Assembly: GCF_018687955.1 (NCBI RefSeq)
Contig: NZ_CP061309.1
Coordinates: 1,173,564-1,237,563 of the forward strand
Direction: 5' to 3'
From: Polynucleobacter ibericus
GTDB lineage: Bacteria > Pseudomonadota > Gammaproteobacteria > Burkholderiales > Burkholderiaceae
DNA length: 64,000 nucleotides
Positions within the stretch are counted from its first letter, which is position 1. The number at the start of each line of letters is the position of its first letter. Below are positions 52,697 through 62,161 of this stretch, piece by piece. A model generated the notes under the pieces. It saw only the letters and a program-made list of their open reading frames with translations. It was not told the origin of the DNA and made no database searches. A program made the translations under genes and the position numbers.

Positions 52697-52897
52697 ATGA
52701 GCAAATATACATATGAAGATGCTGTAAAACAGCTACAAGAATCTGGTGCTATTGGCTTGGTGGACTTAAAGAGTCTCCCGCATGATGATTTAAACGAACT
52801 TTTCGAAGAGATTAAGGTTTGGTGTCTATATGCCAACGGGAAACCTGAAAAGCTTCCTAAAGAATCCAAGAAGAAGAAAAAGAAAAAGAAGGACTAG
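52697..52897 (+). CDS. Small protein with poly-lysine tail
   Basis: A 66-residue protein: a helical part (YEDAVKQLQESGAIGLVDLK, then DDLNELFEEIKVWCLY) and a C-terminal run rich in lysine (eight of the last nine residues). No family recognised. The reading frame overlaps the convergent phoR stop by 4 bases. Ribosome site is weak (AGATAGAAAA). The lysine tail recalls the Lys-rich proteins elsewhere in the window and might bind polyphosphate or nucleic acid (speculative). Confidence 0.6.
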   Translation: MSKYTYEDAVKQLQESGAIGLVDLKSLPHDDLNELFEEIKVWCLYANGKPEKLPKESKKKKKKKKD

Positions 52898-54207
52898 CTC
52901 TTCAGCTCCGCGGCAGTAAGGCGCTCTTTGGGAAAGCGCAACATAAAGGTGCTCCCCCTGCCCGGAGTACTTTCAATAATCAATTGAGCCTGATGGCGAC
53001 TAGCAATATGCTTCACAATCGCTAGACCTAAACCTGTACCACCCGTATCTCGAGAGCGGCTTCGATCTACACGATAGAAGCGCTCTGTTAAACGCGATAG
53101 ATGTTCCGCTGCAATACCAGGGCCGGTATCCGTTACCGAAAACTCTCCCTGACCTTCTGCATTGACATTCCACTTCACATGGATTTCGCCGACATCAGGG
53201 GTATAGCGAATTGCATTTGATACCAGATTACTAAATGCCGACAAAACTTCGCGCTCTTCACCCAATACATCTTGCTTAGATAAGACATCAAAAGAGAAAG
53301 AATGTTTTCCTAGCGAGAGTGCTTCTGCATCATTTTTTAGTAAAGCCATCAAGGTCGGTAACGAAATCGGTTTAGAAACTGCAGGTAATGAATTTGATTC
53401 TAGATTGGCTAAGGTTAGGAGATCCTCAACCAAACTCTTCATGCGCAGTGCTTGCGCCATCATCATTTCAAAATACTGATCTTGCTGTTCTTTTTTAAGA
53501 TCTAAGGTCTGTACAGTTTCCAAAAAACCCATCAAAACCGTAATAGGTGTTCTCATCTCATGTGAGACGTTAGCCACAAAGTCGCGACGCATGGCATCCG
53601 CTTTTTGCAGATCAGTGACGTTTTGAACTAATAGCAAATGACGCTTTTGCCCAAATGGAAAGGCCTGCAACATTAAGCTGATGCTACTACTAGGGCCCAT
53701 TCTCTCCATCAGCAAGGGCTCATCAAAATTTCTTTTGGTGATGTATTGAATAAACTCTGGTCTACGTATTAAAAAATTAATACGCTGCATGACATCACGT
53801 TTATAAGTGAGCCCGAAAAAACTCTCAGCAATGCTATTGCACCACTCAATTTGATCGTTTTCATCCAACATCACAATGCCGTTAGGTGATGCCTGAAAAG
53901 CTTCTATAAAGTGATGATGTTGGCGCTCAATCGTCAGGAGTTTTTGTTTCTGATTTTTAATCAAGCGCTGTAGCCTGAAAAAAACTTCTTCCCAATATCC
54001 ACTTGGTAGCGACATCGATTCTAGAGAATCGTTGAGGATGTATTTTCTGAGGTTTGCTAAATTGATGTATGAGTAAACCAATGGAACGGAGAGTATGAAT
54101 ATTCCCAGCGGAATAGCCCATTGAGCCCCCCAAAATTCTAGGGCAATAAAAGCCGCTATGAGGGCGAGGCAAACTAGAAAGGCGAACCGGGTTAATGCGG
54201 AAATCAT
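52894..54207 (-). CDS. phoR: Phosphate sensor histidine kinase PhoR
   Basis: Membrane histidine kinase that phosphorylates PhoB when phosphate is scarce. Two N-terminal helices lie within residues 5-48, with a PAS domain near 100-190 (AFQASPNGIVMLDENDQIEWCN). The HisKA box FVANVSHEMRTPIT places the phospho-acceptor at His216. ATPase boxes: NLVSNAIRYTP, DTGPGI and GGTGLGLAIVKHI. Its length of 437 is close to E. coli PhoR. It lies last in pstSCAB-phoU-phoB-phoR. Confidence 0.96.
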   Translation of the reverse strand: MISALTRFAFLVCLALIAAFIALEFWGAQWAIPLGIFILSVPLVYSYINLANLRKYILNDSLESMSLPSGYWEEVFFRLQRLIKNQKQKLLTIERQHHHFIEAFQASPNGIVMLDENDQIEWCNSIAESFFGLTYKRDVMQRINFLIRRPEFIQYITKRNFDEPLLMERMGPSSSISLMLQAFPFGQKRHLLLVQNVTDLQKADAMRRDFVANVSHEMRTPITVLMGFLETVQTLDLKKEQQDQYFEMMMAQALRMKSLVEDLLTLANLESNSLPAVSKPISLPTLMALLKNDAEALSLGKHSFSFDVLSKQDVLGEEREVLSAFSNLVSNAIRYTPDVGEIHVKWNVNAEGQGEFSVTDTGPGIAAEHLSRLTERFYRVDRSRSRDTGGTGLGLAIVKHIASRHQAQLIIESTPGRGSTFMLRFPKERLTAAELKS

Positions 54208-54264
54208 GCTGCAATCTTAGTCGATCTGTAAGCCGATCTTTAAGAAATGCAAAAAGTAGTAATT

Positions 54265-54978
54265 TTACGACTCTGTAGGCGTCTTAGTGATACGGTATCC
54301 GCTGCCACGAACTGTTTCAATATATCGGTCGCAATCTACCGGAGCTAAAGCGGCTCTAAGGCGCTTTATATGAACGTCTACTGTGCGCTCTTCGATGTAC
54401 ACCTCATTGCCCCAAACATTGTCTAATAAGCTAGCGCGAGAATGCACACGCTCGGGGTTGGCCATGAAAAACTGTAATAGCCTGTATTCGGTTGGCCCTA
54501 ATGGAATAGGCTTAGGGTCAATATCCGGCCAAATAGCCAGTACACGATGAGAGCTTGGATCCAATTTAATGGGGCCAATACTCAAAGGGCCAGTATCTTC
54601 AATTGGGGACTGTCTACGCAATAAGGCTTTCACCCTCGCTACCAACTCTTTAGGCGAGAAAGGCTTAGTCACATAATCATCCGCCCCAGAATCTAAGCCC
54701 AAGACTTTATCAACCTCTTCACTTTTAGCGGTGAGCATTAAGATAGGCAGACCCCTAGTTCGCTCTTGAGACCTAAGCTCTTTGGCAAATTGAACGCCGG
54801 ATTTACCAGGGAGCATCCAGTCCAAAATCAGCAGGCTCGGCAAGCGATCCTTCATAATCGCTAGCGCTAAATCCGTCTGCATGACTTTCTCAACCTCAAA
54901 ACCAGCGTGAGTCAGATTGATTGCGATTAATTCAGCAATTGATGGCTCATCTTCAACGATTAGGATGCGATGCGTCAT
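54265..54978 (-). CDS. phoB: Response regulator PhoB
   Basis: OmpR-type activator of the phosphate regulon. The receiver has acidic residues near 9-11 (VEDE), phosphorylation site Asp53 (LLILDWMLPGKSG) and Lys in DDYVTKPFSPKEL. The DNA-binding winged helix begins near residue 130 and has the recognition helix region RTVDVHIKRLRAAL. It is 237 residues. It is probably the factor that binds the Pho boxes listed in this window. Confidence 0.97.
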   Translation of the reverse strand: MTHRILIVEDEPSIAELIAINLTHAGFEVEKVMQTDLALAIMKDRLPSLLILDWMLPGKSGVQFAKELRSQERTRGLPILMLTAKSEEVDKVLGLDSGADDYVTKPFSPKELVARVKALLRRQSPIEDTGPLSIGPIKLDPSSHRVLAIWPDIDPKPIPLGPTEYRLLQFFMANPERVHSRASLLDNVWGNEVYIEERTVDVHIKRLRAALAPVDCDRYIETVRGSGYRITKTPTES

Positions 54979-54995
54979 ATCTGATTGCTGGTTAT

Positions 54996-55703
54996 TTATT
55001 GCTTATTAGCTTCACGCACTAAATCTTCATGCGGTATGTGACGGACATCAGAGCCCTTTGCAATATAGATCACAAACTCGGCAATGTTCTTGGCATGATC
55101 ACCAATACGCTCAATCGCCTTAGCAATCGTCAGCATATCTAAGCCTGTACTGATGGTATGCGGATCTTCAGACATATAAGAAATCAATTTACGTACAAAG
55201 CCCCTGAATTCCTCATCAATCTGACGATCTTCAGCTACTACTTCAGCAGCAGCAACCGTATCTAGGCGAGCAAATGCATCCAAGCTACGACGCAATAAGG
55301 TAATGGCCATCTGACCAGACAAGCGAATCTCTGCCACGTTAATCTTGTAAGGAACATTAGACTCAATCAGTCTTTTCGTTCTTTTTGCTACCCTCTCAGC
55401 CTCGTCACCCGCACGCTCAAGATTGGTAATCGCCTTTGAAACAGCCATTACTAAACGCAGATCACGAGCTGTTGGCTGACGACGTGCAATCAGTTCGGTG
55501 CACGCTAAGTCAATTTGAATTTCTAGATCATTAACTAGCTTTTCGTTCTCAATGACCACATTGCAAGTGTCAAGGTCCATTGAAGTAAAAGCACGCATTG
55601 CTGTGGAGATTTGAGACTCGACCAATCCACCCATCTCAAGCAAGCGGCTTGAGAGTGAATTTAAGTCGGCGTCAAATTGTGATGATAGGTGTTTATCTGG
55701 CAT
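54996..55703 (-). CDS. phoU: Phosphate signalling protein PhoU
   Basis: Two three-helix bundles with the metal-binding motifs EXXXD: NLERAGDEAERVAKR near residue 93 and AIERIGDHAKNIAEF near residue 195. PhoU links the Pst transporter to PhoR and lowers signalling when phosphate is ample. Located between pstB (13 bp) and phoB (17 bp), so all are on one transcript. Confidence 0.96.
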   Translation of the reverse strand: MPDKHLSSQFDADLNSLSSRLLEMGGLVESQISTAMRAFTSMDLDTCNVVIENEKLVNDLEIQIDLACTELIARRQPTARDLRLVMAVSKAITNLERAGDEAERVAKRTKRLIESNVPYKINVAEIRLSGQMAITLLRRSLDAFARLDTVAAAEVVAEDRQIDEEFRGFVRKLISYMSEDPHTISTGLDMLTIAKAIERIGDHAKNIAEFVIYIAKGSDVRHIPHEDLVREANKQ

Positions 55704-55716
55704 TTAATGTCTCCAA

Positions 55717-56565
55717 TTAACCGAAGCGGCCGGTAATGTAGTCTTCTGTTTCTTTGCGCTTAGGCTTAATAAATATTTCGTCTGTCTTGCCGTACTCAAT
55801 GAGGCTACCTAAGTACATATAAGCAGTGTAATCGGATACGCGAGCAGCTTGTTGCATATTGTGAGTCACGATTGCAATGGTGTACTCATGCTTCAGCTCA
55901 TTAATCAATTCTTCGATTTTGCCAGTTGAAATAGGATCCAACGCAGAAGTAGGCTCATCCAACAAAATCACGGATGGCTTGACTGCAACGCCTCGGGCAA
56001 TACACAGACGTTGCTGTTGACCGCCGGAGAGAGATAAGCCACTTTGATTGAGCTTATCTTTAGCCTCGTTCCATAATGCCGCCTTGTTCAATGCCCACTC
56101 AACGCGCTCGTCCATTTCAGAGCGAGAAAGCTTTTCATAAAGACGCACACCAAAAGCGATATTTTCATAAATCGACATTGGAAATGGCGTTGGCTTTTGG
56201 AAAACCATACCAATACGGGAACGCAGTAAGTTCAAGTCCTGGCCTGGCTCAAGAATGTTCTGACCATAGAAGTTAATCTCACCTTCAGCACGCTGACCTG
56301 GATACAGATCGTACATACGATTTAAGGTGCGCAATAAAGTAGATTTGCCACAACCAGAGGGGCCAATAAAGGCGGTCACTTTGCCCTGCTCAATATCTAG
56401 ATTGATGTCTTTTAGACCTTGGAACGTGCCGTAGTAAAAGTTTAAGTTTCTGACTTCAAGCGCGTTAATAGCTGCCTGTGCTGGTTGTTGATTTGTTGTA
56501 TCCACTCTACCCCCTTGACTATCGATCTTATTTAAGTCAAACATTGTGTTCATATTGCTCATCAT
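55717..56565 (-). CDS. pstB: Phosphate ABC transporter ATPase PstB
   Basis: ATPase of the high-affinity phosphate importer. Walker [10 protein letters not shown] is at residues 68-76, the signature is [14 protein letters not shown], Walker [14 protein letters not shown] and the H-loop IVTHNMQQA. It is 282 residues, with an N-terminal extension of about 35 residues compared with E. coli. ATGA overlap with pstA. Confidence 0.97.
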   Translation of the reverse strand: MMSNMNTMFDLNKIDSQGGRVDTTNQQPAQAAINALEVRNLNFYYGTFQGLKDINLDIEQGKVTAFIGPSGCGKSTLLRTLNRMYDLYPGQRAEGEINFYGQNILEPGQDLNLLRSRIGMVFQKPTPFPMSIYENIAFGVRLYEKLSRSEMDERVEWALNKAALWNEAKDKLNQSGLSLSGGQQQRLCIARGVAVKPSVILLDEPTSALDPISTGKIEELINELKHEYTIAIVTHNMQQAARVSDYTAYMYLGSLIEYGKTDEIFIKPKRKETEDYITGRFG

Positions 56566-57428
56566 GCTTGTACCTTCTCACGGAATACCACTCGCGCCAA
56601 AATATTTAGACCAAGAACAGCAAATGTAATTAACAACGCTGCTGCCCATGCTAAATCAACCCAATTGTCATATGGGCTCATCGCAAATTGGAAAATGACC
56701 ACCGGCAAATTCGCCATTGGTGCATTCATATTGGTCGAGAAAAATTGGTTGTTTAGCGCTGTAAACAATAAAGGTGCCGTTTCACCACTAACCCTTGCTA
56801 ATGCAAGCAGGATGCCAGTGATTACGCCACTTTGAGCAGCGCGTAAGGTGATCATAAATGCCACTTTCCACTTTGGTGTCCCAAGAGCATAAGCAGCTTC
56901 ACGCAAACTACCCGGCACTAAGCGCAACATATTCTCAGTAGTTCGAACCACTACAGGGATTGCAATTAGCGCCAAGGCAATAGTACCTGCCCAACCTGAG
57001 AAGTGACGGACCTGAGCCACCACAATTGCATATACGAACAGACCGATCACAATTGAAGGGGCAGAAAGCATGATGTCCGTAACAAAGCGTGTAATAGAAG
57101 CAACTTTACTTCTATCGCCATACTCAGAAAGATACAAGCCAGCTAGTACCCCAATCGGCGTACTAATTAAGGTGCAACTCGCCACAATCATGAGACTGCC
57201 AACGATGGCGTTGGCTAAGCCGCCACCCTCTGAGCCCGGAGCGGGTGTGCTGTTCAGAAATACACCTAAGTTAATTGATGAGAATCCCTTAATAAATAGA
57301 ACGCTCAATATCCATAACAAGAAAATCATGCCAAGAGCCATAGCTCCAGTAGAGAGCACTAGGCCAATCTTATTGGCACGCTTACGTCTAGCAAAAATTG
57401 CGGGATTGATATTTGAAATGCCGTTCAT
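56562..57428 (-). CDS. pstA: Phosphate ABC transporter permease PstA
   Basis: Six-helix permease of the Pst importer, 288 residues. It includes [36 protein letters not shown] and the EAA loop around [19 protein letters not shown]. Overlaps pstC and pstB by ATGA at both ends. Confidence 0.96.
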   Translation of the reverse strand: MNGISNINPAIFARRKRANKIGLVLSTGAMALGMIFLLWILSVLFIKGFSSINLGVFLNSTPAPGSEGGGLANAIVGSLMIVASCTLISTPIGVLAGLYLSEYGDRSKVASITRFVTDIMLSAPSIVIGLFVYAIVVAQVRHFSGWAGTIALALIAIPVVVRTTENMLRLVPGSLREAAYALGTPKWKVAFMITLRAAQSGVITGILLALARVSGETAPLLFTALNNQFFSTNMNAPMANLPVVIFQFAMSPYDNWVDLAWAAALLITFAVLGLNILARVVFREKVQA

Positions 57429-58414
57429 GTTTTAAGTCCTTGCTTTTTCTCCATATTCATTAACATCCACTTAGCAATCGCTAAAACTACGAATGTAATC
57501 ATGAATAGAGCGAGACCGAGAGCAAATAAAGAGGAGTAATGTGGGCCAAGTTCAGCCTCTCCAAACTCGTTTGCCAATGTCGATGCAATTGAATTTCCAG
57601 GGGCAAACAAAGATGCTGAAAGACGATGGGCATTACCAATCACAAATGTAACGGCCATTGTTTCTCCGAGCGCCCTACCTAATCCCAACATCACGCCACC
57701 AATGACACCAGCCTTGGTGTATGGAAGCACAACATTTTTTACGACTTCCCAAGTGGTACAGCCAATTCCGTAAGCCGACTCCTTCAGAACTGGAGGAACG
57801 ATTTCAAATACATCACGCATTACCGACGCAATAAACGGCAGAATCATCATGGCTAGAATCAAACCGGCACACAAGATACCAATACCGTTAAATGCGCCTG
57901 AGAATAAAATTCCCAATCCAGGAATCTGGCCAAGAGTGGCCGCCAAAGCTGGCTGAATATAGTCCCCGAAAAGTGGTGCGAATATAAACAGGCCGAACAT
58001 TCCATAAATAATCGATGGCACGGCAGCGAGTAGCTCAACTGCAGTACCCAGTGGTCTGCGTAATGGGCCTGGGCATAGCTCAGTTAAGAAAACTGCAATG
58101 CCAAAACTCAGCGGAACTGCAATCAATAAAGCTATCAATGAAGTGACTAAGGTGCCATAAATTGCAATTAATCCACCAAATTCACCATTAACAATATCCC
58201 ACTCTTTTGTAAAAAAGAATCCAATACCAAATTTGTCTAAAGCTGGCCAAGCATTAATAATCAGGGAAATGATGATGCCTACCAGAGCAATCAGCACTGA
58301 CAGTGCAAAAAATTGTGTAATCCCGTGAAATAAAAAGTCTTGAATTCGCTGTAACTTAGCAATCCTGAGGGCCTGTGGCGTTGGTGCAGAGTGCGACTGA
58401 GATGATTCAATCAT
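57425..58414 (-). CDS. pstC: Phosphate ABC transporter permease PstC
   Basis: Permease partner of PstA, 329 residues. A hydrophilic N terminus of about 30 residues precedes the membrane core with [32 protein letters not shown] and the EAA loop [20 protein letters not shown]. It starts 81 bp after pstS, with a hairpin in the gap. Confidence 0.96.
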   Translation of the reverse strand: MIESSQSHSAPTPQALRIAKLQRIQDFLFHGITQFFALSVLIALVGIIISLIINAWPALDKFGIGFFFTKEWDIVNGEFGGLIAIYGTLVTSLIALLIAVPLSFGIAVFLTELCPGPLRRPLGTAVELLAAVPSIIYGMFGLFIFAPLFGDYIQPALAATLGQIPGLGILFSGAFNGIGILCAGLILAMMILPFIASVMRDVFEIVPPVLKESAYGIGCTTWEVVKNVVLPYTKAGVIGGVMLGLGRALGETMAVTFVIGNAHRLSASLFAPGNSIASTLANEFGEAELGPHYSSLFALGLALFMITFVVLAIAKWMLMNMEKKQGLKT

Positions 58415-58436
58415 ATTTGAGCTTAATTAAATTAAA

Positions 58437-58463
58437 AACAGCCCCACCCTCGGTGGAGCTGTT
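58437..58463 (-). terminator. Attenuator-like hairpin between pstS and pstC
   Basis: Stem AACAGC-C-CCACC / GGTGG-A-GCTGTT with one mismatch and a 3-base loop. On the minus strand it is followed by TTTTTAATTT, so it should end part of the transcripts after pstS and give more PstS than PstC. Confidence 0.8.
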
Positions 58464-58495
58464 GTGTGAGAAACCAAAAAAATCAGTTCCAAATA

Positions 58496-59518
58496 TTACT
58501 TAGTTACAACTTTTGTGAACACATTCTTACGGATGTAGTCCGTAGTGACATCTGGCATTGGAACGTAATCCAACTCTTCAGCCATTTTCTTGCCATCTTT
58601 AAATGCAAAGTCAAAGAATTTGATTACTTCAGCTGCATTAGCCTTGTTCTCAGGATTCTTGTAAAGCAAGATGAAAGATGCACCAGTGATTGGCCAAGAC
58701 TTAGCACCAGAAGCATTGGTAATAAATGTACCCATACCTGGGATCTTTGACCAGTCAGTACCAGCAGCTGCAGCCGCGAAAGTAACATCGTCAGGTTGAA
58801 CAAATTGACCATCTTTATTCTTCAAAGAAACGCTAGTCATTTTGTTTTTCTTGGCATAGGCATACTCAACGTAACCAATTGCACCCTTAACACGTGATAC
58901 GTTGGCAGCAACACCTTCGTTACCCTTGCCGCCAACAGAAGAAGCGGCAGGCCACTTAACTGCAGCACCTTCACCAACAGCATCTTTCCAGTTCTGACTT
59001 ACTTTAGCTAAGTAGTTTGTGAAAATAGCGGTTGTACCAGAGCCATCAGCACGATGAACTACGGTGATTGCCAAGTCAGGCATTTTCATCCCAGGATTAT
59101 TCAAGACAATACGTTTGTCGTTCCAATTAGTGATAACGCCCTGGAAAATATCAGACAAAGTGTCTGGGGATAACTTGAGTTCGTATGGCTTTACACCTTC
59201 TACGTTAATTACTGGAACAACACCACCAATAATTGCTGGGAATTGAACCATGCCGTCTTTTTCTAAATCATCAAATTTCACTGGATTGTCAGTTGCACCG
59301 AAATCAACAGTTTTTGCTTTGATTTGCTTGATGCCACCAGATGAACCAATAGACTGATAATTCAAGTTAGAACCAGTTTTAGCTTTGAACGCTTCTGCCC
59401 ACTTTGCATAAATTGGGTATGGGAATGTTGCACCAGCACCTGTCATATCAACAGCAAATGCAGTTGGAGCAAGCGAAATCGCGCCAATAACGAGCGCTTT
59501 TTTCAAGAATAATTTCAT
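58496..59518 (-). CDS. pstS: Periplasmic phosphate-binding protein PstS
   Basis: High-affinity phosphate-binding protein. Signal peptide with cleavage near AFAVD, then the family start GAGATFPYPIYAKWAEAF. Phosphate-contact stretches include SIGSSGGIKQIK, DFGATDNPV and HRADGSGTTAIFTNYL. At 340 residues it is full length. First gene of the seven-gene pst-pho operon, with a PhoB box upstream. Confidence 0.97.
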   Translation of the reverse strand: MKLFLKKALVIGAISLAPTAFAVDMTGAGATFPYPIYAKWAEAFKAKTGSNLNYQSIGSSGGIKQIKAKTVDFGATDNPVKFDDLEKDGMVQFPAIIGGVVPVINVEGVKPYELKLSPDTLSDIFQGVITNWNDKRIVLNNPGMKMPDLAITVVHRADGSGTTAIFTNYLAKVSQNWKDAVGEGAAVKWPAASSVGGKGNEGVAANVSRVKGAIGYVEYAYAKKNKMTSVSLKNKDGQFVQPDDVTFAAAAAGTDWSKIPGMGTFITNASGAKSWPITGASFILLYKNPENKANAAEVIKFFDFAFKDGKKMAEELDYVPMPDVTTDYIRKNVFTKVVTK

Positions 59519-59580
59519 TTGAACAGTCCTTATTTAGGGAATTACAAAACAATGCAATAGATGGAAGATACGGACTGTGT

Positions 59581-59598
59581 ATGACGCTTTGATGACAT
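59581..59598 (-). promoter_or_regulatory. PhoB box of pstS
   Basis: Minus strand ATGTCATCAAAGCGTCAT: 6/7 and 5/7 units, 11 bp apart. Ten bp later is TATCTT (4/6 -10). It lies 63 bp before the pstS ATG. Confidence 0.8.
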
Positions 59599-59659
59599 TT
59601 CGTCAAAAAAGTATAAATACTTAATAAAATCAGTAGTTTATGAAATTTAACCGTCTAGA

Positions 59660-59685
59660 AAAAACCCATTATTTTGTGGGTCTTT
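59660..59685 (-). terminator. Terminator of the CorA-like gene
   Basis: Minus strand stem ACCCA / TGGGT with an 8-base A-rich loop, followed by six T residues. It separates this gene from pstS. Confidence 0.7.
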
Positions 59686-59700
59686 AGCACTGAGGACGCT

Positions 59701-60714
59701 TTAGATAATTCGCTTGAGCTTAAGCGCACCATAGACTGCACCACCCGCGATGGACATCACAATCATGACTTCATAAAAGGATCCCCTCAATCCAGGGAGG
59801 TCCTCCATATTCATACCCATAATTCCAGATATGAGAGTCATTGGCAAGAAAATGACAGTCATTACAGATAAGACCTGCAAGTTTTTAGCATTGAATTCGG
59901 CCACGTGTGCCGCCTGCTCATCTTGTAGGACCTTAGCGCGGTCGTAAAGACTGGATATGTCCTGTACTAGATAGGAAAGTAAATCCAAGTCATCTGTAAG
60001 TCGACTTTTATTCTCGTCCGAAAACCAATATGGCAGTCGTTTTAAGAGTCGATGCAAGGCAATGAGCTCTGGAGAAAAATGTCTTCGTAAACGGCTGCAC
60101 TGTATTCGAATCCTGCCCAAACTTTCATGCTCAGGAAATTCTTTACCCTTGAGTAAGTTTTCCTCAAGAATATCCATATCTCCTGACAAATGAACCAATA
60201 GCGTTCTCAACTGTTCAGCTCGCAGGTCCAATAATTCATGAAACAACTCAATGGCTGAGCTTGGATTAATGTGACCGCTTCTAAGGTCATAACGCAGTTT
60301 ATCGGTGGTTCTTAAGGGGTTATTTCGTAAAGAAATCATTAGCTTAGGCGTAATAATGGCCCAAAGAGTGCCTAAACTTCCATCTACTTGCTCCTCCCCA
60401 AACTCTTGATGAAAGTCATTCATCACCATCACCAGGCAATCATCTAGCTTCTCAATGCGCTCCATACGGCTCAAGTTCACGCCTTCTTCAATCATCTCTG
60501 TCACACGCTCTGGCACCAAGCTCGTTTTTTCAAGCCAACGTTGTACCTGGGAGTTAGATAGATTTAAGTGAAGCCAAATCGATATGTCTGGGTCTTCAAT
60601 GGATTGCGCAATTTCAAATAATGGAATCTCATAGCCATTACCAGTTTTGGGCATAGCCCATGCAAATACCACTCCAGCAATTGGGAAGAGATTTAGAGTT
60701 GCGTCAGTTTGCAT
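59701..60714 (-). CDS. CorA/ZntB-type metal ion transporter
   Basis: Pentameric CorA-superfamily channel. A large cytoplasmic domain of about 270 residues is followed by two C-terminal helices; the loop motif GMN occurs in ISGIMGMNMEDLPGL. The N-terminal part (VFAWAMPKTG, WLHLNLSNSQVQRWL) is closer to ZntB than to classical CorA, so the ion could be Zn2+ or Mg2+. I use the Met at 60714; an upstream ATG at 60732 lies inside a TTGTCAT element and has no ribosome site. Confidence 0.85.
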   Translation of the reverse strand: MQTDATLNLFPIAGVVFAWAMPKTGNGYEIPLFEIAQSIEDPDISIWLHLNLSNSQVQRWLEKTSLVPERVTEMIEEGVNLSRMERIEKLDDCLVMVMNDFHQEFGEEQVDGSLGTLWAIITPKLMISLRNNPLRTTDKLRYDLRSGHINPSSAIELFHELLDLRAEQLRTLLVHLSGDMDILEENLLKGKEFPEHESLGRIRIQCSRLRRHFSPELIALHRLLKRLPYWFSDENKSRLTDDLDLLSYLVQDISSLYDRAKVLQDEQAAHVAEFNAKNLQVLSVMTVIFLPMTLISGIMGMNMEDLPGLRGSFYEVMIVMSIAGGAVYGALKLKRII

Positions 60715-60756
60715 GCGCAAATTGTATGACAAATGAAATCGATCTTTATATGAGGT

Positions 60757-60774
60757 ATGACATCAATTTGTCAT
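60757..60774 (+). promoter_or_regulatory. PhoB-box-like inverted element
   Basis: ATGACATCAATTTGTCAT. On the plus strand it gives 5/7 and 6/7 units 11 bp apart; it is also a 7-bp inverted repeat TATGACA-N6-TGTCATA, so a box can be read both ways. The plus-strand -10 at 10 bp spacing (TAAACA) is weak. Confidence 0.55.
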
Positions 60775-60813
60775 ATGAATTGGCTAAACAGATTGTTTCG
60801 TTTTCATAGTCAG

Positions 60814-61656
60814 ATGTCTTACTCAATGAAATCATTTCTGCTGGGTTTATTACTGCTGCCCACACTCGCGCTCGCTTTTGAGCCATTAAACACAGATGAC
60901 GCTGGCACAGTTAAGGCTGGCGGCAATCAGATTGAGCAGTACTTTTTCTTCATCAATCGATCTGATGGGCCTCAGTCTGCTGACATTATTACGCCAGGTG
61001 AAGAATATGCTGGCAATGCCGATGCGAGAGCCTTTCCATTTACATACACCAGAGGCCTGAGTGAAACTGTTGAAGCCTCTTTTTCGACCACCTATTACAA
61101 CCAGCCTAGCGGTAACTATTCTCGATTTGCGAACTATGTATTTGCCAGCAAGTGGCGCTTTCACGAGGATACTGAGAATCGGTATGCCTTAGCTATCAAA
61201 CCGACTATTGTTTTACCGGCAAGCACACAACAGCAAGTTAACGGTCTTGGCTTGGCAGCGCTCAATTATGGCGTTAATTTCATAGCCTCCAAATATTGGG
61301 ATGAGATCGAAGTCCACGTCAATGCATCCTATATGCGTGCTCCTTACAACACAAACTACAGCATTGGGCATACAGCAGACAATATCCGCACCAATATATT
61401 TCTGCTTTCCATCGCGCCGGTATGGTCGGTTTATCAAAACCTCAAATTAGCACTTGATCTAGGAGCAACCACCAATCCACCTACCAACTCTCAAAATTTA
61501 AGTTACTACGCCCTAGTTGCCGGCATTTACTCTTTGACTGACAGCCTTGATTTAGGCGTATCTTATATGCGCACCGGCATGAATTATGGTGAAACTTTTG
61601 CAGTGCAACAGGCTGGCGCAAGCAGAAGTGAAGTTGGGCTTACCTGGAGATTTTGA
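60814..61656 (+). CDS. Outer-membrane beta-barrel protein, unknown substrate
   Basis: Exported protein of about 280 residues. A signal peptide starts with MSYSMKSFLLGLLLLPTLAL, so I begin at 60814; earlier in-frame ATGs at 60757 and 60775 fall in or before the promoter element. The mature part has alternating strands (TVEASFSTTYYN, VEVHVNASYM-like, YYALVAGIYSL) and ends SEVGLTWRF with the C-terminal Phe of barrel proteins. I do not recognise the substrate; its place by the pst genes suggests a porin or assembly role under phosphate shortage. Confidence 0.72.
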   Translation: MSYSMKSFLLGLLLLPTLALAFEPLNTDDAGTVKAGGNQIEQYFFFINRSDGPQSADIITPGEEYAGNADARAFPFTYTRGLSETVEASFSTTYYNQPSGNYSRFANYVFASKWRFHEDTENRYALAIKPTIVLPASTQQQVNGLGLAALNYGVNFIASKYWDEIEVHVNASYMRAPYNTNYSIGHTADNIRTNIFLLSIAPVWSVYQNLKLALDLGATTNPPTNSQNLSYYALVAGIYSLTDSLDLGVSYMRTGMNYGETFAVQQAGASRSEVGLTWRF

Positions 61657-61739
61657 GCATCAGTAGCCTATATGTGAAATTGTCATAAACATGGTGGAAA
61701 CTGAGGCCTATCACCTAGCTTTTTTCATTGGAGCGATCT

Positions 61740-62159
61740 ATGCACTATCAAATCATTCCCCTAGAAATGGGCTCCCTAGTAGAGCGCCAAATCTTTCAAC
61801 AGGCTAATAAAGAGATCAAGTGCGGAATGGTGTGGAAACTAGGCTCCGTTCTCACAAGTACCAAGCCTAGCTTTGTCAAAAGCTATGATCCGAATATCGG
61901 TATTTGCATTGAAGACATACCCGGCGCAAAAATTAGCAAAACTTACGGGGGCGAGAAAGTGATTTACTTTTCGGATACGGTTAACGAGGATGAGCAAGAT
62001 GAGTTAACAGACATCTTCTACCAAAGTAATAAAAAATACTCTAAGAATTATGTAGATGTATTTCATGATCTTGGTTGGACAGAGGTCAGCTCTGAATCTT
62101 ATATATTTGGGCAGCTTGAAATTAAGGAGTTAGACAGGACTCCAACTTTGTATAAATAA
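61740..62159 (+). CDS. Hypothetical protein, 139 residues
   Basis: Unrecognised soluble protein. The ATG at 61740 has GGAG 7 bases before it; an upstream TTG frame is less likely. Mixed alpha/beta composition, with DVFHDLGWTEVSSESYIFG near the end and no signal peptide. It ends 2 bp before the phosphoesterase gene, so the two are cotranscribed. Confidence 0.7.
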   Translation: MHYQIIPLEMGSLVERQIFQQANKEIKCGMVWKLGSVLTSTKPSFVKSYDPNIGICIEDIPGAKISKTYGGEKVIYFSDTVNEDEQDELTDIFYQSNKKYSKNYVDVFHDLGWTEVSSESYIFGQLEIKELDRTPTLYK

Positions 62160-62161
62160 AA

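Noticed and set aside
61680-61686. TTGTCAT before the 61740 gene
   Set aside because: Only one unit; positions 11 bp to either side match 1-2 of 7, so it is not a PhoB box.
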